Source: Mobilicoccus pelagius NBRC 104925 (GTDB taxonomy: Bacteria; Actinomycetota; Actinomycetes; Actinomycetales; Dermatophilaceae). Taken from it: 47,284 bases of DNA. Under the pieces are notes generated by a model. The model worked only from the letters and a program-made list of their open reading frames with translations. It was not told where the DNA came from and did not search any database. Positions 8,438 through 15,882 of the stretch are shown here, one piece after another. Each line of letters opens with the position of its first letter. The stretch's first letter is position 1. Location of the stretch: assembly GCF_000247995.1 (NCBI RefSeq), contig NZ_BAFE01000049.1, positions 1 through 47,284 on the forward strand. The letters run 5' to 3'. Made by a program: the position numbers and the translations under genes.

Positions 8438-9915
8438 CCTCGGCCACCCCCGCCGTCGTTGACCAGGCCGGTCGCGGCCAGATGCCGCTGCACGAAGTCG
8501 GTGAACTCCTGCTCGCTCCCCGTGGAGTCCCCGGCGTTGAGGAACAGGTCGACCTGCAGACCCGAGACCGGCTCCAGGTAAATGTCCCGGGTCGTCTGAG
8601 GGTTCGTGTGCCCCAGCAAGGTCTGCACCAGGATCCACGGGTCGCCGAACAGCATCCGGTAGTCCCTACGCTCCTCCGGCGTCAGGCCCATCCGCCGGTC
8701 GAACGCGTGCAGCAACGTGACCAGCATCCGTAGCGCGAACGAGTGGCGCAGCATGTGCGGGTAGCAGGAGACCGGGACTCCCAGTTGGGAGCACCGCCGG
8801 TTGGCGGTCGAGAAGACCGCCTCCCAGGACTCGTACCGCATCGGCAGCCCCGAGTCGCCCAGGAACAGCGTGGCCGGTGCGAGCCCTGCCTCCTCCTGGA
8901 CGAACAGACGGGCGCGGTCGCGCCAGTCGAGCTGGTCCAGGGTGGTCGTTCGAACCTGTCCGTCCCCGTCCCGCACCCGGAGGCCCGAACGGTCCTGGCC
9001 GACCACGACTTGACGGCCCGGCATGTCTTCGTAGCGACCCTCACGTCGAGCTCGGGACACCGCCTCGGCCCTGGTGGAGAGCACATAGGCCTCCAGCTGT
9101 CGACGCGCGGAGGCGGACAACCAGAAGTCCCGGCCCCGTCCCTTGGCGACGCCAGCACCTACCCTTGCCCGCAGGAACTGGCCGGGGTTATCGACGGCGG
9201 GCAGCTCCTGCACCAACAACGTGCCGGCCTCCCTCAGCCGCAACCCGCTGGACCAGAGCAGGTCGGCGAAAGCCAGGTTGCGTCCATCGTTGCGCCCGCG
9301 CCAGGAGCGGTCGGCCGAGCCATCTGGCAGCCGGCCGGCAAGGCCCACGTCCCGCCACTGCCGGTACGCGCCCGGTGTTATCCACTTCACCCGGACAGGC
9401 CTAGCATCGCGGGGCCGCAACGAACGCGAGCCGGCACCCCCAGCAGAAGCGACTTCATCGGCGGCCGGGTCGCTGGCGGTCACACCATGCTTGTGCTGCC
9501 AGGCGAAGAACTTCTTGCACGCCGCAAGCTCACGACTGAACTTCGCCCCGGAGACTCGGTGCTCGTTGTCCGGATCGCGCCGACGCCAGTACTCAAAATC
9601 CAGAAGATCAGAAGGCGTCGCCTCCCTCCACGGCCTTCCCTGCGACTCCAGGAAACTCAAGAAGAGACGCAGATCCTTGGCGTAGGACAACTGGGTCTGC
9701 TCCGAGAGCAACTTGTAGCTCGCCGACGCGAAGAAGGCCAGCACGTCGACGTCGGGCGCGCCGTCCGGTCGGAGCAGGAAGGGCTGCCCCGGACCCAAAC
9801 CTGCTGATCGCTCCCTCGCGACGAGCTCAGCCGCCCCCGAAGTGCTCACCCCGTGTCCCTCAAGCAGCGAGCGGCCCAGCCTCCACATCACCGGGGTCGA
9901 GCTCGACATGGCCAC
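8434..9915 (-). CDS. Tyrosine recombinase (TnpA-like), first gene of the trio
   Basis: A complete tyrosine recombinase of about 493 residues. An N-terminal SAM-like/core-binding domain (around LSEQTQLSYAKDLRLFLSFL) precedes a catalytic domain with all expected residues. These are Arg in LLWSSGLRLREAG (about residue 223), PHMLRHSFAL (H-x-x-R, about 385), and LLGHTNPQTTRDIYL (His and the tyrosine nucleophile, about 428-443). It should cut and rejoin DNA through a 3'-phosphotyrosine link and is the best candidate for the active transposase. The start is either GTG 9915 or ATG 9909; both lie just inside the inferred transposon end at about 9949. Its stop overlaps the next gene's GTG. It leads a four-gene overlapping operon that continues into the methyltransferase. 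Confidence 0.88.
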   Translation of the reverse strand: MAMSSSTPVMWRLGRSLLEGHGVSTSGAAELVARERSAGLGPGQPFLLRPDGAPDVDVLAFFASASYKLLSEQTQLSYAKDLRLFLSFLESQGRPWREATPSDLLDFEYWRRRDPDNEHRVSGAKFSRELAACKKFFAWQHKHGVTASDPAADEVASAGGAGSRSLRPRDARPVRVKWITPGAYRQWRDVGLAGRLPDGSADRSWRGRNDGRNLAFADLLWSSGLRLREAGTLLVQELPAVDNPGQFLRARVGAGVAKGRGRDFWLSASARRQLEAYVLSTRAEAVSRARREGRYEDMPGRQVVVGQDRSGLRVRDGDGQVRTTTLDQLDWRDRARLFVQEEAGLAPATLFLGDSGLPMRYESWEAVFSTANRRCSQLGVPVSCYPHMLRHSFALRMLVTLLHAFDRRMGLTPEERRDYRMLFGDPWILVQTLLGHTNPQTTRDIYLEPVSGLQVDLFLNAGDSTGSEQEFTDFVQRHLAATGLVNDGGGGRG

Positions 9916-10459
9916 ACACTACCCCGCAACACCCCCACTTTCGGGGGAAGGGTGGGTCGATGTAGATGAGGTCGACCGACTCTCGATGCGTGTAGGTCAG
10001 CATCTCGAGGGCGTGGAAGTTCTCGGAGTTGACCACCGTATGGAACGGCTTGCCCTCAGCGTGCTCGACACGATCAGTCTCGATGAGGCCGGGATAGATG
10101 CGGTCGCGGAACTCGGCCACGGCCACGAGAACCTCGCATAGCACGACTTGACTCTCGGGCTCGTCGGAGCCGAGCTCACTCAGATGGGCCAGGCGAACTC
10201 CGTCGGCCTTCTCGATTCGGTCGACGCGCCAGAGGCGGTGATCACGCGCCCCCGACGATCCACGGGGTGGAAGCACTCGTACCTTGTCGCCGCGACGCAC
10301 CGGCTTGCCGGGCAGCTCGACAGCCTCGGGCTGATGCTGCTCGAAGACGAGACCGAACGTGCGACGTTTGGTGAGCGCGGCGATCTCGGCTTCCAGATCA
10401 GCACCGAGTTGCGGATCGGCCTTGCGTGCCTGCCGCAGCAGCTCCGTCAGTCTCGACAA
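9860..10459 (-). pseudogene. Mod-type site-specific DNA adenine methyltransferase, truncated by the transposon
   Basis: The first about 170 residues match the N-terminal region of actinobacterial site-specific methyltransferases related to type III Mod proteins. Features are a leading helix (RLTELLRQARKADPQLG), a basic segment GDKVRVLPPRGS, EFRDRIYPGL, NSENFHALEML and the catalytic-motif start DLIYIDPP. In intact relatives this continues as DPPYNTG. Here it changes after DPP to an unrelated Arg/Cys-rich tail ending at 9860, inside the start region of the TnpA-like gene. Native sequence therefore spans about 9950-10459. The SAM-binding motif and target recognition domain are lost, so no methyltransferase activity is expected. 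The missing 3' part may lie beyond the left end of the window, across the transposon. The start at 10459 is 39 bp after the HEPN gene. Confidence 0.75.
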
Positions 10460-10498
10460 TGGTGTGCCCTCCTCGCCCGCACCGATGCGACCTAGCGC

Positions 10499-10542
10499 TT
10501 ACTTCTTACTCCCAGACGGAATCCCTGTACGGAATTCCACGA
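10499..10542. repeat. Direct repeat copy A (HEPN gene 3' end), attachment-site-like
   Basis: Shares acttctt, aatcc and tacggaa-t-tccacga in the same order and spacing with 11152-11195, allowing one gap in each copy. On the minus strand both copies encode an EFR...SG.KK tail followed by a stop. The two copies flank the HEPN gene exactly, as expected if the gene was inserted at the ychF 3' end and regenerated the tail. The copies are diverged, so the event is old or the incoming site differed. Confidence 0.55.
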
Positions 10543-11155
10543 GGCCCGCGTCAAACTTCTCTGTCAACCGTCGGATGAAGTCGGCCCATGAACGAACTCC
10601 GCCGAGGCTCAACCCCCCTGGCGTGGTTCCTCGATGGACAATCTCGCCGCGCACCTCCACAAGGGTCGAGATGTCTTTCCGTACGGCTGCATTCGACTTC
10701 TTCTGCCACCGGATTGCTCGCAGTGGACTGTACCCCAGGACCTGGTTGTAGAGCCCTTCGACGCCTGAAACGCTCGCGGTGTTGAACCCGAACCGCCCTT
10801 GCGCGTCTCCTTCAAGGCGGGAACGCACAAGTCCAAGCACAGCGGCACGCCACGAGTCACCGACGAACGCCCATGGGTCACCGTTCTGATCCGCCACCCA
10901 CGTACGCAGCGCTTCAGGAAGGTCCTCGGGCGATCGGTTGTCGAGCAGCCAGCTCACAGACTCGAGCAGCGCCTCTTCAACATAGACCTCCCACGCCGTG
11001 TAACAGAGGGCGGTGCCAGCCCTGAGCAAAGGCCCGTAGCCTGGCCCCGGAGGCTTCCCAGGTTTCGGGTCCTTCTGAGCCGGATGATGGTCGAGGAGGG
11101 AAGCGACATCCTCGAGGAGGCTCCTCGCCGAATCGAGCGCAGGAGGCTGGCTCAC
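10499..11155 (-). CDS. HEPN-domain protein (RiboL-PSP-HEPN-like), putative RNase
   Basis: A 218-residue, mostly helical protein. The C-terminal third carries LVEVRGEIVHRG, an R-x4-H motif of the HEPN superfamily, where paired Arg and His residues make a metal-independent RNase site. The upstream helix LCYTAWEVYVEEALLESVSWLL is the typical first HEPN helix of RiboL-PSP/MAE-type HEPN proteins found in defence islands. The GTG start at 11155 overlaps the ychF TGA as GTGA, so the gene appears coupled to ychF. Its last residues (EFRTGIPSGSKK) nearly repeat the tail of YchF ([12 protein letters not shown]). The neighbouring gene is a truncated methyltransferase, which suggests a modification-plus-RNase defence setting. 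RNase activity and any partner are inferred. Confidence 0.7.
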   Translation of the reverse strand: MSQPPALDSARSLLEDVASLLDHHPAQKDPKPGKPPGPGYGPLLRAGTALCYTAWEVYVEEALLESVSWLLDNRSPEDLPEALRTWVADQNGDPWAFVGDSWRAAVLGLVRSRLEGDAQGRFGFNTASVSGVEGLYNQVLGYSPLRAIRWQKKSNAAVRKDISTLVEVRGEIVHRGTTPGGLSLGGVRSWADFIRRLTEKFDAGLVEFRTGIPSGSKK

Positions 11156-11195
11156 TTCTTGCCGCTAGAGGTTAATCCGCTACGGAACTCCACGA
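11152..11195. repeat. Direct repeat copy B (ychF 3' end), attachment-site-like
   Basis: Partner of copy A at 10499-10542. It covers the last codons and stop of ychF and marks the boundary between conserved chromosome to the right and the accessory island to the left. YchF in many bacteria ends close to VEFRFNV. Here about ten extra residues (SGLTSSGKK region) replace that ending, which would fit a tail supplied by an inserted element. Confidence 0.55.
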
Positions 11196-12264
11196 CGTCG
11201 CCGTCCTGCATGACGTACTCCTTGCCCTCCATGCGGACCTTGCCGGCGGACTTGGCCTCGGCCATGGAGCCGGCGGCGACGAGGTCGTCGTAGGAGACGA
11301 TCTCGGCCTTGATGAAGCCCTTCTGGAAGTCGGTGTGGATGACGCCGGCGGCCTGGGGTGCGGTCCAGCCCTGGCGGATCGTCCAGGCGCGCGACTCCTT
11401 GGGCCCGGCCGTGAGGTAGGTCTGCAGGCCCAGGGTGCGGAAGCCCTTGTCCGCGAGCTGGTCCAGACCGCGCTCGGTGATCCCGACGGACTCGAGCAGC
11501 TCGGCGGCCTCGTCGTCGTCGAGCTCGGCGACCTCGGACTCGAGCTTGGCGTTGAGGAAGATCGCCTCGGCCGGTGCGACGAGCGACTGCAGCCTGGCCT
11601 GCAGGTCGGTGTCGGTGAGCTGGTCCTCGTCGACGTTGAACACGTAGAGGAACGGCTTCGTGGTCATGAGCCCGAGCTCGCGCAGGAGGCCCACGTCGAC
11701 GCCCTGCTTGGCGAGGTCGTCGGCCTTCGCGAAGAGGGTGTCACCCGCCTCGAGCGTCCTCTGCGCCGCGACCGCGGCGTCGAGGACGGCCTTGTCCACC
11801 TTCTTGCCCTTGACCTCCTTCTCGAGGCGGGGCACCGCCTTCTCGAGGGTCTGCAGGTCGGCGAGGATGAGTTCGGTGTTGATCGTCTCCATGTCGGAGG
11901 CCGGGTCGATCTTGCCGTCGACGTGCGTGACGTCGTCGTCGTCGAACGCGCGCACGACCTGGCAGATGGCGTCGGCCTCGCGGATGTTCGCGAGGAACTT
12001 GTTGCCCAGGCCCTCACCCGTGGAGGCACCGCGGACGATGCCCGCGATGTCGACGAAACTCACCGTCGCGGGCAGGATCTTCTCGCTGCCGAACATCTCG
12101 GCGAGCGTGTCGAGCCGCGGATCGGGCAGCGGCACCACCCCGACGTTCGGTTCGATCGTCGCGAACGGGTAGTTCGCGGCGAGCACGTTGTTCTTCGTCA
12201 AGGCGTTGAACATGGTGCTCTTGCCGACGTTGGGGAGACCGACGATTCCGATGGTGAGTGCCAC
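11152..12264 (-). CDS. ychF: Redox-regulated P-loop ATPase/GTPase YchF (OLA1 family)
   Basis: About 370 residues from GTG 12264 ([17 protein letters not shown]), which places the P-loop GLPNVGKS at residues 9-16, as in YchF. Longer upstream starts add sequence unlike the family. The altered G4 motif NVDE, which allows ATP to be preferred over GTP, is visible in [11 protein letters not shown]. The C-terminal TGS domain is clear ([40 protein letters not shown]). YchF binds ribosomes and is linked to translation and oxidative stress control. The C-terminus is extended by about ten residues (SGLTSSGKK) relative to the usual VEFRFNV-like ending. The same tail recurs at the end of the HEPN gene, as noted in the repeats. 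Confidence 0.95.
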   Translation of the reverse strand: MALTIGIVGLPNVGKSTMFNALTKNNVLAANYPFATIEPNVGVVPLPDPRLDTLAEMFGSEKILPATVSFVDIAGIVRGASTGEGLGNKFLANIREADAICQVVRAFDDDDVTHVDGKIDPASDMETINTELILADLQTLEKAVPRLEKEVKGKKVDKAVLDAAVAAQRTLEAGDTLFAKADDLAKQGVDVGLLRELGLMTTKPFLYVFNVDEDQLTDTDLQARLQSLVAPAEAIFLNAKLESEVAELDDDEAAELLESVGITERGLDQLADKGFRTLGLQTYLTAGPKESRAWTIRQGWTAPQAAGVIHTDFQKGFIKAEIVSYDDLVAAGSMAEAKSAGKVRMEGKEYVMQDGDVVEFRSGLTSSGKK

Positions 12265-12431
12265 GGGGCCGGAGTCTATCGGCTCCGACGCACTCCTCCG
12301 GGAGCGCACCGCGGCCGCGGCGCCCGACGAGGAACCCGTGCACGGATGCCAACGGAACCGCAGGCGATCCGCACGCATGACCACCGGTCCTGACGGAGGC
12401 ACCCAGGCGGGCCTAGCCTGCGGTCGTTCTT

Positions 12432-12457
12432 ACCTGCGAGTAACGAGGCTCGCAGGT
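12432..12457 (+). promoter_or_regulatory. Inverted repeat upstream of the lipase gene
   Basis: A perfect 9-bp inverted repeat, ACCTGCGAG - 8 nt - CTCGCAGGT, ends about 18 bp before the lipase ATG, next to the ribosome binding site (accgaggag). It could be a repressor operator or a 5' UTR hairpin that controls access to the ribosome binding site. No regulator gene is adjacent. Confidence 0.45.
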
Positions 12458-12475
12458 GCCACCGAGGAGAACCCC

Positions 12476-13587
12476 ATGACCATGCGTCGCCTCACCGTCG
12501 CGGCCGCTGCCGCTCTCACCGTCACCCTCGTCGCCCCGCTCCCGGCGCTGGCCGCCGACACCACCCCGGCGCCCACCACGACCCCCGCGCCCACCGCCAC
12601 GACTACTGCGCCGAGCGCCACGACCGACACCCCCACGACCACCACGGCGCCCGCTGCCACAGCCACCACCCCCACCGAGGTCTCCGACCCGGTCATGTCA
12701 CCCCACAGCCCCCGCGGCGTGCCGTCCGGACCGGAGGGGCGCCCCTTCCTCACCTGGCCGCTCGCCTCCGCGCACTCCAAGCTCTACCCCGGTTCCCGGC
12801 CCATGGGCACCAACGACTGGTCCTGCCGCCCCACTCCCGGCACCCGCCCCGTGGTCCTCATTCCGGGCACCGGCGAGGACGCTTCGCCACCTGGTCGATG
12901 TACGCGCCCCGACTCGAGCTCGCCGGCCTGTGCGTCTACACGTTCAACGTCAACCCGGTGACCAACCCCCTCGACGAGGCGAAGCCGTTCTCCGGGCACA
13001 TCCGCAGCTCGGCGATGTTCCTCGGTACGTTCGTCGACCGGGTCCTCGCGAGCACCGGCGCCGAGAAGGTCGATCTCCTCGGCCACTCTCAGGGTGGCGG
13101 GCCCCTCCCCCGCGCCTACATCAAGTACGAAGGTGGGGCGTCGAAGGTCGGGCGGCTCGTCGGTCTCGTCCCCTCCAACCACGGCACCACGGTCTACGGC
13201 CTGCAGACGTTGCTCGCGAAGGAGGGGACCGCCTCCAATTGGCTTCTCACCACGAACGCACGGCTGCACAACAACCACGCCCTGCCCGAGCAGCTCGTCG
13301 GGTCGCCGTTCCTCACGGATCTCAACGAGGGCGGGATGACGCAGCCGGGTGTCGAATACACCGTCATCACCACCCGCTACGACGACGTGGTCACGCCGTA
13401 CACGAACGCGTTCATCCACGAGCCCGGCGTGAAGAACATCGTCATGCAGGACCTGTGCCGCCTCGACCACACCGACCACTTCGGGTTCACCTACGACCCG
13501 GTCGCCCTACAGGTCGTGCTCAACGTGCTGCGGCCCGAGAAGGCCACGCCTCCGACCTGTGTGTACGTGCCCGGCTACGTGCAGTGA
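12476..13587 (+). pseudogene. Secreted alpha/beta-hydrolase lipase, broken by a one-base frameshift
   Basis: The ATG at 12476 (with GAGGAG about 8 bp upstream) begins a signal peptide ending PALAA, then a long Thr/Ala/Pro-rich linker and the start of a lipase fold (RPVVLIPGTGEDA). The frame then shifts. The remainder continues in the next frame from about 12890: FATWSMYAPRLELAGLCVYTFN, nucleophile elbow GHSQGG, GLVPSNHGTT, and a late DHTDHFGF that can supply the catalytic His. Adding one base near 12886 (gacgcttcgcc to gacgc-N-ttcgcc) would restore a single actinobacterial triacylglycerol lipase of about 370 residues. As written, export would give a truncated product lacking the catalytic serine. 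A sequencing error is possible and would make this an intact gene. Confidence 0.8.
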
Positions 13588-13595
13588 CCCCGGAT

Positions 13596-13640
13596 CCCCG
13601 CCCGCTCGAGGGGTCATGGCGACACCTCAGGCGGGCGGGG
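13596..13640. terminator. Possible bidirectional terminator between convergent lipase and thioesterase genes
   Basis: CCCCGCCCGC (13596-13605) pairs with GCGGGCGGGG (13631-13640). An alternative TGACCCC/GGGGTCA pairing overlaps it. No T-tract follows, and the right arm runs into the thioesterase stop. The position between convergent genes supports the call; the structure is weaker than the other hairpins in the window. Confidence 0.4.
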
Positions 13641-14484
13641 TCCACCCCTGCGGGATGCGGACGCTGCACAGCTGCCGCGACTGCGCGACGAGCACGCCGC
13701 GCGAGTCCCAGATGAGGGCGTCCTCCTCCATGAGGCCGCCGGTGAGGGTCGCCGACCGCGTCTGCATCTGCAGCCAGCCCGGAGCCGGACGGCCGCGCAC
13801 GTGACCGCTGAACTCCAGCGTCGGCGCCCACCCGCCGATGCCGAGGTCGAACGACACCGGCGGCATCGCGTCGAGGAAGAACAGGAGCGACATGGGGTCG
13901 GCGTCGCGCCCGTCGGCGAACCGGATCCACGCCCGCATCTCGCCGCGGCCGGACGGTCGGCCGAGGGCCCACCCGGTCGTCGCGGGGTCGAGCCGCAGGT
14001 CGAGGCGGTGCATGAGCGGCGGGACGTCCATCGGCCCCATGGTGCGGGCCTTCGCCGCGTCGACGCACTCGTCCGGGCCGGGCATCGCCGGCGCCTCGAC
14101 GCTGCGCCGCACCGGTGAGGCCACGTCGAGATCCCCGTACGTCGCGAGCGCCCGCATGCGTTCCTGCACAGCACCGTCGGCGCCGGTCTGGGTGATGACG
14201 GCCTCCGCGGTCGAGAACGTACGCCCCCGCCGCAGCACCTCGGTGTCGACGCGCATCTCGCCGTCCGCACTGGCCGAGAGGAAGTGCGCGGAGAACGCGA
14301 GCGGGTCGGCGTGCGGCGTCTCCCCCTCGCCGAGGACGCGGGTGATCGCGTCGGCCGCGAGCGCCATGACGACGCCGCCGTTGACGGCCGGGCCGATCGC
14401 CCAGTCGTGGGAGAACCGCCCCGTGAACGCGCCGGGGGTGTCGGTCTCGGCGAGCTGCGTCGCCGTGTCGAATTCGAAGGCCAT
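13627..14484 (-). CDS. Acyl-CoA thioesterase (TesB-like double hotdog)
   Basis: About 285 residues from ATG 14484 (MAFEFDTATQL). The upstream in-frame extension is Ser/Thr-rich and lacks family features. The N-terminal hotdog includes GRFSHDWAIGPAVNGGVVMALAAD, typical of the 4HBT_3/TesB-like thioesterase family of actinobacteria. The C-terminal half repeats the fold, with FSGHVRGRPAPGWLQMQTRS and EEDALIWDSRGVLVAQSRQL. It should hydrolyse acyl-CoA thioesters; the acyl-chain preference cannot be read from the sequence. It is divergent from rmuC with a 73-bp spacer and convergent with the lipase, so it is probably monocistronic. Confidence 0.85.
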   Translation of the reverse strand: MAFEFDTATQLAETDTPGAFTGRFSHDWAIGPAVNGGVVMALAADAITRVLGEGETPHADPLAFSAHFLSASADGEMRVDTEVLRRGRTFSTAEAVITQTGADGAVQERMRALATYGDLDVASPVRRSVEAPAMPGPDECVDAAKARTMGPMDVPPLMHRLDLRLDPATTGWALGRPSGRGEMRAWIRFADGRDADPMSLLFFLDAMPPVSFDLGIGGWAPTLEFSGHVRGRPAPGWLQMQTRSATLTGGLMEEDALIWDSRGVLVAQSRQLCSVRIPQGWTPPA

Positions 14485-14557
14485 GGAGCGCAGGTCTACC
14501 AGAGCGGAACCGCGGGTCGGTGAAGGATTGTCGGTGGCGGCTGCCACAGTGCCTCCC

Positions 14558-15778
14558 ATGGAGACCTCGCAGCTCACCGTGCCGCTCGTCGCCCTCCTCG
14601 TGGGGGTGTGCCTCGGTGCCGTGCTCGCGTGGCTCGCCGTGCGGTCGCGGTACGTCGCGCCGCTCGCGGCCCTCGGCGCGGAGCGCGACGTGTTGCGTCA
14701 ACGCGTCGAGGAGCTGCGTCGTCAGGAGGACGACGACGAGGCCGTCATGGCGGCGATCGCGCCCGTCACGAGTGCTCTCGCGCGGGTGGAGCGGCAGGTC
14801 GGCGTCCTCGAACGCGACCGGGTCGAGCAGTTCGGGCGACTCGGTGAACGTCTCGGAGAGGTCGCCCGCAGCACCCGCGCGCTCCAGCAGGAGACCTCGA
14901 CGCTCGCGAGTTCACTCAACTCCTCCACGACCCGCGGCATGTGGGGCGAGGTGCAACTCCGTCGTCTCCTCGAACACGCGGGGCTGCTCGCCCGGTGCGA
15001 CTTCCAGGAGCAGGCCCCGGGCGAGAACGGGCAGGGGCGGGCGGTGCGTCCGGACGTCGTCGTGCGGTTGCCCGGAGGCAAGTCCATCGTCGTCGACTCC
15101 AAGGCGCCGCTCACCGCGTTCCTCTCCGCCCAGAGCCCCGAGCACGACGAGGCCCGCAAGAAGCAGCTGCTCGGCGCGCACGCCGCCTCCCTGCGGGGCC
15201 ACGTCGAGACGCTCGCGAAGAAGGAGTACTGGACGGCGTTCGCGCCCTCCCCCGAGATGGTCGTGTGCTTCGTCCCGGCCGACGCCGTGCTCGCCGCCGC
15301 GCTCGAGGCCGATCCGGCGCTGTTCGACCACGCGATGAGCCGACGCGTCGTCCTCGCCTCCCCCGCCACGTTGCTCGCGCTCCTGCGCACGGTGGCGCAC
15401 ACGTGGCAGCAGGAGGCGCTCACCGAGAACGCTCGCGAACTCCTCGACCTCGGCCGGGAGCTCTACGACCGCCTCGGCACGCTCGGCGGCCACGTGGGCA
15501 AGGTCGGCGGCTCACTGCGGCGAAGTGTCGACGCCTACAACGCGATGGTCGGCGCGCTCGAATCACGCGTGTTCGTCACAGCCCGGCGCATGCACGACCT
15601 CGGCCTCACCCACGACGAGCCCGTGACCCTCCCCGTCGTCGACGTCGCCCCCCGCCCGCTCACGAGCGCCGAACTCCTCGACCACGTCGACGACGGGCCC
15701 GCCCTCCGCGACGCCGCCGCGCTCCGCGCCGAGCGCAGCCTGCCCGGCGCCGTCCGCCGCGACGAGGAGACCGCCTGA
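14558..15778 (+). CDS. rmuC: DNA recombination protein RmuC
   Basis: 406 residues from ATG 14558. One N-terminal membrane anchor (PLVALLVGVCLGAVLAWLAV) precedes a coiled coil (residues about 30-110) and the RmuC core. The core includes NSSTTRGMWGEVQLRRLLEHAG, RPDVVVRLPGGKSIVVDSKAPL, KEYWTAFAPSPEMVVCFVPAD and SPATLLALLRTVAHTWQQE. RmuC limits recombination between inverted repeats and is related to PD-(D/E)xK nucleases; the DxD/SK motif VVDSKAP is visible. The tail after about residue 365 is Pro/Arg-rich and variable. It lies divergent from the thioesterase, with its start 73 bp away. Confidence 0.93.
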   Translation: METSQLTVPLVALLVGVCLGAVLAWLAVRSRYVAPLAALGAERDVLRQRVEELRRQEDDDEAVMAAIAPVTSALARVERQVGVLERDRVEQFGRLGERLGEVARSTRALQQETSTLASSLNSSTTRGMWGEVQLRRLLEHAGLLARCDFQEQAPGENGQGRAVRPDVVVRLPGGKSIVVDSKAPLTAFLSAQSPEHDEARKKQLLGAHAASLRGHVETLAKKEYWTAFAPSPEMVVCFVPADAVLAAALEADPALFDHAMSRRVVLASPATLLALLRTVAHTWQQEALTENARELLDLGRELYDRLGTLGGHVGKVGGSLRRSVDAYNAMVGALESRVFVTARRMHDLGLTHDEPVTLPVVDVAPRPLTSAELLDHVDDGPALRDAAALRAERSLPGAVRRDEETA

Positions 15779-15882
15779 ACGACACCGCCACGCACCCTCC
15801 CCGGCGAGGCGTCGGAGCGTGGGAGGAACACGGGACGTGCCATCGGTGTTGAGGGAGGGACACCCACCCCCGACGGAGGACA

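Larger units (their letters stand above)
1..9949 (-). mobile_element. Tn554-like transposon carrying a DNA methyltransferase and a PLD-domain gene (left end outside the window)
   Basis: Three recombinase-type genes and a small coiled-coil gene, all overlapping by 4 bp, begin about 35-40 bp inside a sharp boundary. At that boundary (about 9949/9950) the minus-strand reading of a Mod-type methyltransferase switches from conserved codons (LIYIDPP) to unrelated sequence. The organisation matches Tn554-class elements, in which tnpABC lie at one end and cargo follows on the same strand. Here the cargo would be the Eco57I-type methyltransferase and the PLD-domain gene. A short inverted repeat, ccccc-N6-ggggg, lies at 9932-9947 next to the junction. 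The other end is beyond base 1, so full length, target duplication and complete cargo are unknown. Assigning the cargo to the element is inference from continuity and strand. Confidence 0.6.

Noticed and set aside
8438-8638. An upstream extension of the middle recombinase
   Set aside because: It would overlap the first recombinase by about 200 bp and encodes low-complexity Gly/Arg sequence. The GTG at 8437 gives a normal 4-bp overlap.
9959-9964. GATGTA near the transposon junction, resembling the core I recall for Tn554 attachment
   Set aside because: It lies about 10 bp inside the target gene, within the conserved IYID codons, and is explained by methyltransferase coding sequence; a 6-mer match here is not evidence of a shared core.
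12265-12402. A longer YchF start at 12402
   Set aside because: The extra residues lack family similarity. GTG 12264 places the P-loop at the usual position.
13520-14701. A 393-codon minus-strand frame over the thioesterase
   Set aside because: Arg-rich shadow. The thioesterase frame has clear hotdog-fold motifs.
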